DNA of 64,000 nucleotides from an uncultured Polaribacter sp. (GTDB lineage: Bacteria > Bacteroidota > Bacteroidia > Flavobacteriales > Flavobacteriaceae): assembly GCF_947497695.1 (NCBI RefSeq), contig NZ_CANMHM010000013.1, forward strand, positions 1 to 64,000, read 5' to 3'. The notes below the pieces were generated by a model. That model ran no database searches. It was given only the letters and a program-made list of their open reading frames with translations, and had not been told where the DNA came from. Shown piece by piece: positions 45,053 to 55,008 of the stretch. Within the stretch, counting starts at the first letter, position 1, and each line of letters starts with the position of its first letter. The position numbers and the translations under genes are program-made.

Positions 45053-46255
45053 TTATAAATTCTGTTTCGTTTTATATACCTCTAAAGCTTTACTTAATAT
45101 TTCAACAGATTTAATTAAATCACTTTTATTTAAAACATACGCCATTCTTATTTGGTTTTTTCCTTCACCTTTGGTGGAATAAAAACCACTTGCAGGAGCC
45201 ACCATTACAGTTTCATTATTTAAATTAAAATCTGTTAATAACCATTTTGCAAAATGATCAGCATTTTTAATTGGTAATTCTGCAACACAATAAAAAGCAC
45301 CTTTTGGGTTGGCAACTTTTAAACCTTCAATTTTATTCAACTCATTTACTAAAGTATTTCTTCTAACTACATATTCTTCTTTTACATCATCAAAATATTG
45401 TTGAGGTGTGTCTAAAGCAGCTTCACTTGCTATTAAAGCATAGGTTGGTGGACTTAATCTTGCTTGTGCAAATTTAATGGCTGTTTTAATAAATGCATCA
45501 TTTTTAGAAACAATACAACCAATTCTTGCACCACACATACTATAACGTTTAGAAACAGAATCTATAATAATAGAGTTTTCTTCCAAACCATCTAAAGCCA
45601 TTACAGAGGTGTGTTTCAATCCATCGTAAGTAAATTCTCTATAAACTTCATCAGCAATTAAAAATAAATCGTGCTTTAAAACAATTTCTTTCAATTTTTT
45701 AATTTCTTCTTTAGAGTATAAATACCCTGTAGGGTTTCCAGGATTACAAATTAAAATTGCTTTTGTTTTTTTTGTAATTAATTTTTCAAAATCTTCAATT
45801 TTTGGCAATTCAAAATTATCTTCAATTTTAGAAATTACAGGTACAACTTTAACTCCAGAGGCTCTAGAAAAACCGTTGTAATTTGCGTAAAAAGGTTCAG
45901 GAATTATAATTTCATCACCTGGATCTGTGATGCTTCCAATCGTAAAAAGTAAGGCTTCAGAACCACCAGTTGTTACAACAATATTATCTAAAGTTACATG
46001 GATGTTATGTTTTTTGTAATAATTAGCTAATTTATTTCTGTATTCTTCAGAACCTTCAGAACGTGCATAAGACAACGTTTCAATATCATTATTTTTTACA
46101 GCATCTAAAGCAGCTTGTGGAGTTTTAATATCTGGTTGCCCAATATTTAAGTGGAAAACATTAACGCCTTTTTTTTTAGCATCCTCAGCAAAAGGCACTA
46201 GTTTTCTAATTGGTGATTCTGGCATTTTTAATCCTTTCTTAGATATTGTTGGCAT
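45053..46255 (-). CDS. PLP-dependent aminotransferase, class I/II (aspartate aminotransferase-like)
   Basis: Transfers amino groups between amino and keto acids. The 400-residue product has FHLNIGQPDIKTPQAAL near residue 35, ICNPGNPTGYLYSKEE near 168, LIADEVYREFTYDG near 200 (Asp contacts the PLP nitrogen), and the PLP lysine in SVSKRYSMCGARIG near 233, with the C-terminal RMAY arginine. Length and motifs fit subgroup I-gamma enzymes; the preferred amino acid cannot be read. Confidence 0.88.
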   Translation of the reverse strand: MPTISKKGLKMPESPIRKLVPFAEDAKKKGVNVFHLNIGQPDIKTPQAALDAVKNNDIETLSYARSEGSEEYRNKLANYYKKHNIHVTLDNIVVTTGGSEALLFTIGSITDPGDEIIIPEPFYANYNGFSRASGVKVVPVISKIEDNFELPKIEDFEKLITKKTKAILICNPGNPTGYLYSKEEIKKLKEIVLKHDLFLIADEVYREFTYDGLKHTSVMALDGLEENSIIIDSVSKRYSMCGARIGCIVSKNDAFIKTAIKFAQARLSPPTYALIASEAALDTPQQYFDDVKEEYVVRRNTLVNELNKIEGLKVANPKGAFYCVAELPIKNADHFAKWLLTDFNLNNETVMVAPASGFYSTKGEGKNQIRMAYVLNKSDLIKSVEILSKALEVYKTKQNL

Positions 46256-46610
46256 AAATATTTTTTATTTTTTGGTTCTGTATGCGAATTTCGGTAATAT
46301 ATTTTATTTAAAAGAGTATATTGTAGAAACTTTAATGGTTTATAGCATTAAGAGTAGAATATCAATTTAAATTATGCAATGCCTAAAAAATATATTTTAT
46401 AATATTTTACAATGGTAAAACATTTTATCAGTCTCAACTTTTTTTTAATATTTTTTTGTGAATCTTTGAAAATCTTTCGAAAAACTCAGCTAGACATTTG
46501 TATTTCAAAGGATATTCTACTTTATTAATAACACAAAAAAATCGAATTTCAACTTTAAGAAATGCTCTTAAATTGAAACCCGACTTTCGTTTTAAATAAT
46601 AAGTTTGAAA
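46256..46610. other. Intergenic stretch of 355 bases
   Basis: Very AT-rich, between two minus-strand genes. It holds the terminator of the DUF1573 pair (46534-46583). A 38-codon plus-strand ORF (46412-46528, beginning MVKHFISLNFF) has no recognisable pattern or promoter, and I do not call it a gene. No promoter consensus is visible for the aminotransferase. Confidence 0.6.
46534..46583 (-). terminator. Intrinsic terminator after the DUF1573 genes
   Basis: A long imperfect hairpin (46542-46560 with 46566-46583; arms TCGAATTTCAAcTTTAAGA and its near inverse) followed on the minus strand by seven T. Confidence 0.75.
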
Positions 46611-47015
46611 TTATTTTTCTTTTAATAAACTATTTTCTTTTTCTAAAGAAAGAGGTTTCTTAACAACACCTTTAATTTTAATCACTTTTATTTTATCTGT
46701 AGTATTAGAAGTTAATGTAATTGATTTATAAAAAACACCAATTCTGTGTGTATTGTAAGATACTTTAATTTCTCCCTTTTCTCCAGGTAAAACTGGTTTT
46801 TCTGGTTTTTCTGGAACGGTACAACCACAAGAAGATTTTGCTTTTTCAATAATTAAGGGTTTGTCTCCAATATTTGTAAAAACAAATGTTTTTTCTCCAT
46901 TAGAATCTTGTTCAATTTCTCCATAATCAATAATTTCTTCTTCAAATTTAAATTCTTGTGCGTTGGCATAAAAACTTAAAAATCCAATACATAATAAGGT
47001 GAATACTCTTTTCAT
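46611..47015 (-). CDS. DUF1573 protein, second copy
   Basis: A 134-residue exported protein with a signal peptide ending FYANAQ. The DUF1573 domain (ASH-like immunoglobulin fold) has EEIIDYGEIEQDSNGEKTFVF-type opening, the paired cysteines in SSCGCTVPEKP near residue 62, and VSYNTHRIGVFYKSI near 90. The CGC motif is the family's hallmark. Function unknown; such domains often bind other envelope proteins. It follows its paralogue after 12 bases. Confidence 0.85.
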   Translation of the reverse strand: MKRVFTLLCIGFLSFYANAQEFKFEEEIIDYGEIEQDSNGEKTFVFTNIGDKPLIIEKAKSSCGCTVPEKPEKPVLPGEKGEIKVSYNTHRIGVFYKSITLTSNTTDKIKVIKIKGVVKKPLSLEKENSLLKEK

Positions 47016-47027
47016 TTTTTTTTTAAT

Positions 47028-47390
47028 TTATTTACTAATATATCCTTTAATTTTAATTTTTTTTATAGGTTGTTTTGCATTCGAAAAAATAATGATTTCT
47101 TTAGAAAACCCACCAACTTTAGAGGTATCATAAGATACTGTTAAGGTTGTTTTTTCTCCAGGCATAATAGGTCTGTCTGGTTTTTCTGGCACAGCACAGT
47201 CACAAGAGGTTTTAACATCTTTTATAATTATTGGAGCATCCCCAATATTGGTAAATGTAAAAATACGGTTTCCATCTTCTCCCTTCTTAATTTTACCGTA
47301 ATTAATAAGTTCTTTTTCAAATTGAAATTCTTGGGCAGAAATTCCAATAGAAAATAAAAATATCATACTAAAAATATATCTTTTTTTCAT
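47028..47390 (-). CDS. DUF1573 protein, first copy
   Basis: A 120-residue paralogue of the next gene with the same plan: signal peptide (ISAQ end), EKELINYGKIKKGEDGNRIF, then TSCDCAVPEKPDRPIMPGEK, with CDC in place of CGC, and VSYDTSKVGGFSKEI. It is first in the two-gene operon. TAAATTTG on the minus strand at 47395-47402 matches a -7 element but would start transcription almost at the ATG, so either the message is leaderless or the match is by chance. Confidence 0.85.
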   Translation of the reverse strand: MKKRYIFSMIFLFSIGISAQEFQFEKELINYGKIKKGEDGNRIFTFTNIGDAPIIIKDVKTSCDCAVPEKPDRPIMPGEKTTLTVSYDTSKVGGFSKEIIIFSNAKQPIKKIKIKGYISK

Positions 47391-47499
47391 ATTACAAATT
47401 TAATGTTTTTTTAAATGATAAAATAATCAACTACTAATTTTCTCTACAAAATAGAGTTTCGTATTTTCGCAAACTATATTACAAAAACGATACCAAAGT

Positions 47500-50136
47500 A
47501 TGAATATCCCATCAAAATATAATTCTAAAGAAGTAGAAGGTAAGTGGTATGACTATTGGATGAAAAATAATTATTTTCATTCTACACCAGATGAAAGAGA
47601 GCCTTATACAATTGTAATTCCTCCGCCAAATGTTACAGGAGTTCTACACATGGGGCACATGTTGAATAATACAATTCAAGATGTATTAATTAGACGTGCA
47701 CGTTTGTTGGGTAAAAATGCTTGTTGGGTTCCTGGTACAGACCATGCATCTATTGCTACAGAAGCAAAAGTGGTTGCTAAATTAAAAGAGCAAGGAATTA
47801 GTAAAAGCGATTTAACCCGTGAAGAATTTTTACAACATGCTTTTGATTGGAAAGATGAATATGGAGGGAAAATTTTAGAGCAATTAAAAAAGTTAGGAGC
47901 TTCTTGTGATTGGGAAAGAACTGCTTTTACCATGGATCATGAAATGTCTGAATCTGTTATTAAAGTTTTTGTTGATTTATATAACAAAGGCTTAATTTAT
48001 AGAGGTTACAGAATGGTAAACTGGGACCCTGAAGCTAAAACAACACTTTCTGATGAAGAAGTAATTCACGAAGAAAGACAAGGTAATTTGTATTATTTAG
48101 AATATAAGATTGAAGGTTCTTCTGATACTTTAACCATTGCAACAACGCGTCCAGAAACTATTTTTGGAGATACTGCCATTTGTATCAATCCAAATGATGA
48201 ACGTTTTACTCATTTAAAAGGGAAAAAAGCAATTGTACCTTTATGTGATAGAGTAATTCCTATTATTGAAGATGAATATGTGGATTTAGAATTTGGTACA
48301 GGTTGTTTAAAAGTAACGCCTGCTCATGATGAAAATGATAAAAATTTAGGAGATAAACACAATTTAGAAGTAATTGATATTTTTAATGATGATGCTTCTT
48401 TAAATTCCTTCGGACTGCATTATCAAGGAAAAGACAGGTTTGTAGTTCGTAAAGAAATTGCCAAAGAATTAGAACAGAAAGGTGTTTTAGTAAAAACAGA
48501 AGTTCATACGAATAAAGTAGGTACATCAGAAAGAACAAAAGCAGTGATTGAGCCAAGATTGTCTGATCAATGGTTTTTAAAAATGACGGATTTGGCAAAA
48601 CCTGCTATTGATGCTGTTTTGGGTGATGATACTGATATTAATTTATATCCAAAGAAGTTCGAAAATACTTACAGACATTGGATGGAAAATGTGCGTGATT
48701 GGAACATTTCTCGTCAACTTTGGTGGGGACAACAAATTCCTGCGTATTTTTATGGAGATGGAAAAGAAGATTTTGTAGTGGCGGAAAGCATCGATGATGC
48801 ACTAATTCTTGCAAAAGAGAAAACTAAAAATTCAACATTAAAAACTAAAGACTTAAAACAAGATGAAGATGCCTTAGATACTTGGTTTTCTTCTTGGTTA
48901 TGGCCAATGTCTGTTTTTGACGGAATTAGAAATCCAGAAAATGAAGAAATTAAATACTATTATCCAACAAACGATTTAGTTACAGGACCAGATATTTTAT
49001 TTTTCTGGGTAGCAAGAATGATTGTTGCTGGTTACGAATATAAAAATGAAAAGCCTTTCCAAAATGTTTATTTAACAGGTTTGGTTAGAGATAAACAAAG
49101 ACGTAAAATGTCTAAATCTCTTGGGAACTCTCCTGATGCTTTAAAATTAATTGAAGAATTTGGAGCAGATGGAGTTAGAGTTGGTTTGTTATTAAGTGCT
49201 CCTGCAGGAAATGATATTTTGTTTGATGAAGATCTTTGCCAGCAAGGAAAAGGTTTTGCGAATAAAATTTGGAACGCTTTCCGTTTGATAAAAGGTTGGG
49301 AAGTTGATGCAACTTTACCACAACCAGAAACTTCTAAAATAGGTTTGGTTTGGTATGAAGCTAAGTTTCAAAAAGCGTTGGCAGAAATAGAAGATCATTT
49401 TTCTAAATACCGTTTGTCTGATGCTTTAATGGCAATTTATAAGTTAATTAATGATGATTTTTCTTCTTGGTTATTAGAAATTGTAAAACCAGCATACCAA
49501 CAACCCATAGATAAAACTACGTTTGATGCAATTATTACAGTTTTAGAAAATAACTTAAAAGTATTACACCCTTTTATGCCATTTTTAACGGAAGAAATTT
49601 GGCAATTTATTGTTGATAGAACTCCAGAAGAAGCATTGATTATTGCAAAATATCCTGTAATAAAAGAGTTTGATACTCAAATTATAACTGATTTTGACTT
49701 TGCAACAGGAGTCGTTTCAGGAATTAGAACCATCAGAAAAGATAAAAACATTTCTTTTAAAGATGCCGTTGAATTATTTGTGATTGATAACGATAAAAGC
49801 ACCAAAGAATTTGATGCTGTTATTCAAAAACTAACAAATACGGAAACAATAAACTATGTTTCAGAAAAAGTAGAAGGGGCTTCTTTTAGAGTAAAATCTA
49901 ATGAATATTTTGTGCCGATTTCTATTGAAAACATTGATGTTGAAGCAGAAATAAAAAAGTTAGAAGCAGAACTAAAAAGAGCAGAAGGCTTTTTATTCGG
50001 AATTACAAAAAAGCTTTCTAACGAACGTTTTGTATCTAATGCTCCAGAAAAAGTATTGGCTTTAGAGCGTAAAAAAGAAGCAGATACCATTGCAAAAATT
50101 GAAACGATTAAAAGTAGTTTGGCGAGTTTGCAGTAG
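47500..50136 (+). CDS. valS: Valyl-tRNA synthetase
   Basis: Charges tRNA-Val and edits mischarged threonine. The 878-residue class-I enzyme shows [18 protein letters not shown] (HIGH motif, HMGH) near residue 45, the editing domain with [12 protein letters not shown] near 215, [11 protein letters not shown] near 545, an anticodon-binding helical domain, and a C-terminal coiled coil (about 810-878). It ends at a strong terminator. Complete and ordinary. Confidence 0.97.
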   Translation: MNIPSKYNSKEVEGKWYDYWMKNNYFHSTPDEREPYTIVIPPPNVTGVLHMGHMLNNTIQDVLIRRARLLGKNACWVPGTDHASIATEAKVVAKLKEQGISKSDLTREEFLQHAFDWKDEYGGKILEQLKKLGASCDWERTAFTMDHEMSESVIKVFVDLYNKGLIYRGYRMVNWDPEAKTTLSDEEVIHEERQGNLYYLEYKIEGSSDTLTIATTRPETIFGDTAICINPNDERFTHLKGKKAIVPLCDRVIPIIEDEYVDLEFGTGCLKVTPAHDENDKNLGDKHNLEVIDIFNDDASLNSFGLHYQGKDRFVVRKEIAKELEQKGVLVKTEVHTNKVGTSERTKAVIEPRLSDQWFLKMTDLAKPAIDAVLGDDTDINLYPKKFENTYRHWMENVRDWNISRQLWWGQQIPAYFYGDGKEDFVVAESIDDALILAKEKTKNSTLKTKDLKQDEDALDTWFSSWLWPMSVFDGIRNPENEEIKYYYPTNDLVTGPDILFFWVARMIVAGYEYKNEKPFQNVYLTGLVRDKQRRKMSKSLGNSPDALKLIEEFGADGVRVGLLLSAPAGNDILFDEDLCQQGKGFANKIWNAFRLIKGWEVDATLPQPETSKIGLVWYEAKFQKALAEIEDHFSKYRLSDALMAIYKLINDDFSSWLLEIVKPAYQQPIDKTTFDAIITVLENNLKVLHPFMPFLTEEIWQFIVDRTPEEALIIAKYPVIKEFDTQIITDFDFATGVVSGIRTIRKDKNISFKDAVELFVIDNDKSTKEFDAVIQKLTNTETINYVSEKVEGASFRVKSNEYFVPISIENIDVEAEIKKLEAELKRAEGFLFGITKKLSNERFVSNAPEKVLALERKKEADTIAKIETIKSSLASLQ

Positions 50137-50153
50137 TAGAGTTTAACTAAATT

Positions 50154-50190
50154 AAAAACCCTTTAAAAATAAATTTTTGAAGGGTTTTTG
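50154..50190 (+). terminator. Intrinsic terminator after valS
   Basis: Outer stem AAAAACCCTT/AAGGGTTTTT (50154-50163, 50180-50189) with an inner AAAAAT/ATTTTT pairing, then T residues. Confidence 0.85.
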
Positions 50191-50245
50191 CTTATATATG
50201 CTTCTTAATTTTTTTTAGATTAGTTCTTTGCTGTGCAACGTTATT

Positions 50246-50869
50246 TTAAAATCCAATTCCAATATCAATTCCTCCGTTGATTGAAAATCCTGTTCCAAAT
50301 GCATCAACACGACTATTATTTTCATCAACACTACCTAATGTAATTCCAGCACCTAAATAAGGATTTAAAATTATTTTTTTTGCTATTATAAATTGGTATC
50401 CAAACAGTCCTCTAATATTGAAAATAGAATAGTCATTATTAATAATAGCATCAGGCTGATTTAAACTATTCGTATAAGAGTATTTATCGTTTAATTTCAA
50501 GTATTGAATTCCAGCACTCACATATAATCCTTTTGGAATTGGTAAATGACTGAAAAAATATCTATAATCTGCATTAATAGTAAAGCCTTTAACAATACGT
50601 ATGTTATTGTTGTTAAATGAGTTTGTACCAAAAGCTTCTTCAAAATCTTTATCAGCATCGTTTCCAGAAACATCTCTAAGTGTTCCTGTTCCAAATCCAA
50701 TTTTTATTGAATTTTTTTCACTTATAATTCTCTCGTATTGCAATTCATAAAAACCAGTAAATAATGCAAGTCCGTTAATCCGAATCGAGTTTTTAATTTC
50801 TGTATTATTTTGAGCATTTAAATTAACTGATACTATAAATACGAATAGTAATAATGTGATTTTTTTCAT
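50246..50869 (-). CDS. Outer-membrane beta-barrel protein
   Basis: A 207-residue exported protein with a signal peptide ending NLNAQ. After it come alternating strands (IRINGLALFTGFYELQYERI, INADYRYFFSH, LYVSAGIQYLKL, FNIRGLFGYQFI) and a terminal aromatic (IGIGF), the plan of eight-stranded OmpA/OmpW-like barrels of Bacteroidota. No substrate or partner can be inferred. A monocistronic gene convergent with valS. Confidence 0.75.
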   Translation of the reverse strand: MKKITLLLFVFIVSVNLNAQNNTEIKNSIRINGLALFTGFYELQYERIISEKNSIKIGFGTGTLRDVSGNDADKDFEEAFGTNSFNNNNIRIVKGFTINADYRYFFSHLPIPKGLYVSAGIQYLKLNDKYSYTNSLNQPDAIINNDYSIFNIRGLFGYQFIIAKKIILNPYLGAGITLGSVDENNSRVDAFGTGFSINGGIDIGIGF

Positions 50870-50926
50870 TTTTTATTTTACGTTTTTATTGTTTTATGTT
50901 ACTTTACCGATTATCATAAAAGTTTT

Positions 50927-51925
50927 CTATCTCAAAACCACATCAATCTTCTTTAATTCCTCTTCAGAAAAAACAACATTTTCAATAGCCTTAACACTAT
51001 CTAAAATCTGACTTGTTTTGCTGGCACCAATTAAAACAGAGGTAATTCTATCATCCTTTAAAATCCAAGAAATTGCCATTTGAGCTAACGTTTGGTTTCT
51101 ATTTTTAGCAATTTCATTCAAAGCAATAATTTTAGGCATCATTTCTAAAACAGTTTCTTTGTTTAAAAACGGACTATCATTTAAGGCTCTTGAGTTTTTG
51201 GGTAATCCTTTTAAATATTTATCGGTTAACATTCCTTGTGCTAAAGGAGAAAAACAAATAGCACCTACTTTTTGTTTCTCTAACAAATCTAACAATCCAT
51301 TTTCTACCCAACGATCAAATAAACTATATCTTGGTTGATGAATTAAACACGGAGTTCCTAAGTCTTTTAATATTTTAAAAGCTTTTTCAGCCTCTTTTGG
51401 TTGATAATTAGACAAGCCAACATACAAGGCTTTTCCTTGACGAACCATTAAATCTAAAGTACTCATGGTTTCTTCTAAAGGTGTGTCATAATCTGGTCTA
51501 TGATGATAAAATATATCAACATACTCTAAACCCATTCTATGTAAACTCTGGTCTAAACTTGCTACTAAATATTTTTTAGAACCAAAATCGCCATAAGGTC
51601 CAGGCCACATTGTATAACCAGCTTTGTTAGAGATGATCATTTCATCTCTATATTTTTTAAAATCTTTTTTTAAGATTTTCCCAAAAGTTTTCTCTGCAGA
51701 ACCTGGAGGAGGTCCATAATTATTTGCCAAGTCAAAATGTGTAATTCCGTTATCAAAAGCACATTTTATTAAGTCTCTTGAGTTTTCAAAATCGTCTTTT
51801 GCCCCAAAATTATGCCATAAGCCTAAAGAAAGTTCAGGCAAAAGCAAACCGCTATTTCCTGTTCTTCTGTAGTTCATTTTTTCATAGCGATTTTCAGCTG
51901 CTTTATATTTTTGATTTTTACTCAT
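50927..51925 (-). CDS. Aldo/keto reductase, YghZ-like
   Basis: A NADPH-dependent carbonyl reductase of 332 residues. The pattern NYRRTGNSGLLLPELSLGLW, HFDLANNYGPPPGSAEKTFG (Asp and the catalytic Tyr), the lysine of ISNKAGY, YHHRPD and VGLSNY belong to the YghZ/KefF-associated subgroup (L-glyceraldehyde-3-phosphate reductase in E. coli). It lies 49 bases after the FAD/Fe-S fusion gene on the same strand. Confidence 0.88.
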   Translation of the reverse strand: MSKNQKYKAAENRYEKMNYRRTGNSGLLLPELSLGLWHNFGAKDDFENSRDLIKCAFDNGITHFDLANNYGPPPGSAEKTFGKILKKDFKKYRDEMIISNKAGYTMWPGPYGDFGSKKYLVASLDQSLHRMGLEYVDIFYHHRPDYDTPLEETMSTLDLMVRQGKALYVGLSNYQPKEAEKAFKILKDLGTPCLIHQPRYSLFDRWVENGLLDLLEKQKVGAICFSPLAQGMLTDKYLKGLPKNSRALNDSPFLNKETVLEMMPKIIALNEIAKNRNQTLAQMAISWILKDDRITSVLIGASKTSQILDSVKAIENVVFSEEELKKIDVVLR

Positions 51926-51974
51926 AATTTAAAAAAGGTTATTTTGACTGAAAACTGCAACTGAAAACTCAATA

Positions 51975-54872
51975 CTAAATAAGTGCTTCTTTTAACAATG
52001 TAATAGGATGCTTTGCAACACGTTTTGTTCCGTCAAAAATTTGATGTCTACAACTGGTTCCTGCAGCAGCAATTTCTGTGTCTTCACTACAATTTCTAAT
52101 TTTAGGAAACAATGTATCCTCACCAACTTGCATAGATACTTTATAATGCTCTTTTTCATAACCAAAAGAACCTGCCATTCCACAACAACCAGTATTCATA
52201 ATCGTTACCCCATAATTTTTTGGAATGTTTAAAATAGTAAAGCTGGCATGAGTACCAGATAATGCCTTTTGATGGCAATGCCCATGAATTTTAAGTGTTT
52301 TAGCTTCTGATGTAAAAAGACTTTTATCAATATTCCCTTTTTCTAATTCGTTTGCCAAAAATTCTTCGAATGTAAAACTGTTTTTTGCAATTTTTTCTGC
52401 GGATGTTTTATCATCAGCTAAACGAATATATTCATCTCTAAAAGTTAAAATTGCTGAAGGTTCTACACCAATTAACGGAGTTTTATCAGTAATTAAATCT
52501 TTAAAAATTGAAATATTATTATTACAAATAGCTTTTGCTTCTTTTAAAAATCCTTTAGAAATATGACTTCTTCCACTTTCATCATGTTTGATGTTTTTGA
52601 CTTCATAGCCTAATTTTTCTAATAAAATTACAGCATCTTTTCCTATTTCTGCATCGTAAAAGTTGGTAAATTCATCATTAAACAAATACACTGCTTTTTT
52701 AGACTTCTTTGTAGGATTTTTCTTTAACCAGCTACTCAACGTCTGTTTCGCTAATTTTGGTACTGTTCTTTCTACAGCAACTCCTAAAATTTTCTTTGTT
52801 ATGTTTGTATTGGTTACAAAGTTGGTAATTGAAGGTAATAAAGCACCTAATTTGTTATATTTTGCATTATTGGCAAACATTCTACTTCTAAAAGTATAGC
52901 CATTTGTTTCTTGATATTGGTATAAAAACTCAGCTTTCATAGTAGCAATATCTACATTACTTGGGCATTCTGTAGCACAAGCTTTACAAGACAGACAAAG
53001 GTCTAACACTTGTTTTAATTCTTTAGAATCAAATTTATTTGCAGCAGCATTGTTGGTTAAAACATCACGCAACATATTTGCTCTTGCTCTTGTGGTATCT
53101 TTTTCGTCTTTTGTAGCTCTGTAGCTTGGACACATCGTTCCTCCAGCTTCTACAGGTTTTCTACAATCTCCAGAACCGTTGCATTTTTCTGCCAATTTTA
53201 AAATGCCCTCACTTTCAGAAAAATCTTGCAGCGTTTTAATAACAGGTTCTTTTCTATCAACTTCATAACGTAGGCTTTCATCCATCGCAAAAGCATCAGT
53301 AATTTTACCTTGATTAAAAACGTTGTTTGGGTCAAAAGCTTTTTTAATTCTTCTTAATAATTGATAGTTTTTATCACCAATCATTAAAGGAATAAATTCT
53401 GCACGTACAATTCCATCTCCATGTTCTCCAGAAAAAGAACCTTTGTATTTTTTGACTAACTGAGCAGTTTCTGTCGTAATTTTTCTAAATAGTACAACAT
53501 CTTCCTTTTTTTTGATATTTAAAATCGGACGTAAATGCAATTCTCCAGCTCCTGCATGTGCATAATACACTGCATTTTGCTGATATTTTGCCATAATTTG
53601 GGTAAACTCTTCAATATAATTTGGCAAATCTTCTAAAGCCACTGCAGTGTCTTCTATACAGGCTACTGCTTTTTTATCGCCAACAATATTTGCCAAAGCA
53701 CCCAAACCAGCTTTTCTTAAATAATGCACTTTTGCAATATCACTTCCATATACTTTAGGATGATGATAACCAAAGTTGTTTTTTTCTAAGTCAGCTATTA
53801 ATTTGTCTGCTAAAACTTCTGTTTCTTCAATAGTATTTGCAGCAACTTCTAACATTAAAACAGCTTCTGGATCGCCTTGTAAAAAGAACCTGTTTTTTGC
53901 TAAATCTGGATGGTTTTTAGTACAATCTAAAATGGTTTTATCCATCAATTCACAATTGTATAAATTATGATTCATAGAAATTAGCGTTGCTTTTAAACTT
54001 TCGTTAATACTTTTAAAATGTGTACAAACCATGATGCTTTCTTTAGGAGCAACATCGTCTAACTGCAATGTAATTGAGGTTGAAAATGCTAAAGTTCCTT
54101 CACTACCAGACAATAATTTTGCAACGTTTATTGTTGGAGAAGTTCCTCCAAATAAATCGGAAGTTAAAAACTCATCAACAGCATAACCTGTACATCTTCT
54201 ATGGATGGTTTCTTTAGGAAATTCATTTTTTATTTCTTGCTGATTTTCAACGACAGAAAGTTCGTCAAAAATAGCCTTGTAAATTTTACCTTCTTGGGTA
54301 TTTTCTTTTGTTTTTTTGATAAAATCTGCTGATGAAATTTCCTTAAAAATAGCGGTAGAGCCATCACTTAAAATAGCATCAATTTGGATGACTTTATCAC
54401 GTGTAACTCCGTATTTTATAGAAGTACTTCCAGAAGAATTATTACCCACCATTCCACCAATCATACATCTGTTAGATGTTGAGGTGTTTGGTCCAAAAAA
54501 CAACCCATATTGTTTTAAATAGACGTTTAAAGAATCTCTAACAATACCTGGTTGTAGTGTAATTGTTTTTTCTTTTTCATCAAAAGAAATAATATTGGTA
54601 AAATGTTTAGAAACATCTACTACAATACCATCTCCAACACATTGTCCTGCTAAAGATGTACCAGCAGTTCTTGGTATTAAAGTGATGTTGTTTTTTGTAG
54701 CAAAAGCAATTAAGGTTTTAATGTCTTTTTCATCCTTTGGAAAAGCAACTGCTAAAGGAATTTTACGATATACAGAAGCATCTGTAGCATATAAAGTTTT
54801 GTGTAAATTATCAAAAAGAACATCACCAGAAAGTGATTTGTGTAAAGTATTTAAAGTAGCATTGTCTATCAT
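51975..54872 (-). CDS. FAD-linked oxidase/Fe-S fusion (GlcD-GlcF or D-lactate dehydrogenase type)
   Basis: A 965-residue fusion that oxidises a 2-hydroxy acid and passes electrons on through clusters. In order: FAD_binding_4 with IPRTAGTSLAGQCVGDG near residue 60, the GlcD C-terminal cap (about 280-540), a 4Fe-4S region with CNGSGDCRK and CPSYRATK (near 565), CLSCKACATECPSN (near 635), and a CCG domain with HGHCHQKALSG (near 860) and TGCCGMAGSFGYEKEHY (near 895). The substrate (lactate, glycolate or 2-hydroxyglutarate) cannot be decided. It is separate from the HdrB/LutA-like pair at 4984-7240. Confidence 0.87.
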   Translation of the reverse strand: MIDNATLNTLHKSLSGDVLFDNLHKTLYATDASVYRKIPLAVAFPKDEKDIKTLIAFATKNNITLIPRTAGTSLAGQCVGDGIVVDVSKHFTNIISFDEKEKTITLQPGIVRDSLNVYLKQYGLFFGPNTSTSNRCMIGGMVGNNSSGSTSIKYGVTRDKVIQIDAILSDGSTAIFKEISSADFIKKTKENTQEGKIYKAIFDELSVVENQQEIKNEFPKETIHRRCTGYAVDEFLTSDLFGGTSPTINVAKLLSGSEGTLAFSTSITLQLDDVAPKESIMVCTHFKSINESLKATLISMNHNLYNCELMDKTILDCTKNHPDLAKNRFFLQGDPEAVLMLEVAANTIEETEVLADKLIADLEKNNFGYHHPKVYGSDIAKVHYLRKAGLGALANIVGDKKAVACIEDTAVALEDLPNYIEEFTQIMAKYQQNAVYYAHAGAGELHLRPILNIKKKEDVVLFRKITTETAQLVKKYKGSFSGEHGDGIVRAEFIPLMIGDKNYQLLRRIKKAFDPNNVFNQGKITDAFAMDESLRYEVDRKEPVIKTLQDFSESEGILKLAEKCNGSGDCRKPVEAGGTMCPSYRATKDEKDTTRARANMLRDVLTNNAAANKFDSKELKQVLDLCLSCKACATECPSNVDIATMKAEFLYQYQETNGYTFRSRMFANNAKYNKLGALLPSITNFVTNTNITKKILGVAVERTVPKLAKQTLSSWLKKNPTKKSKKAVYLFNDEFTNFYDAEIGKDAVILLEKLGYEVKNIKHDESGRSHISKGFLKEAKAICNNNISIFKDLITDKTPLIGVEPSAILTFRDEYIRLADDKTSAEKIAKNSFTFEEFLANELEKGNIDKSLFTSEAKTLKIHGHCHQKALSGTHASFTILNIPKNYGVTIMNTGCCGMAGSFGYEKEHYKVSMQVGEDTLFPKIRNCSEDTEIAAAGTSCRHQIFDGTKRVAKHPITLLKEALI

Positions 54873-55008
54873 TATTTACTATTAAAAAGAGTAAGATTAT
54901 AAATACAAATATCGGAATAAAAAACAGTATTATTTAATGAATTGGCGATGTAAAAAATAATTTTGTAGAATTATCAATTTTAACATCGTTTTTAATATAA
55001 AAATTGAA

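Noticed and set aside
44961..45182. 73-codon plus-strand ORF
   Set aside because: Mostly overlaps the end of the aminotransferase gene; no signal or motif, and no promoter.
46412..46528. 38-codon ORF in the 46.3-46.6 kb gap
   Set aside because: No family pattern, no promoter, and ORFs this short are expected by chance in AT-rich DNA.
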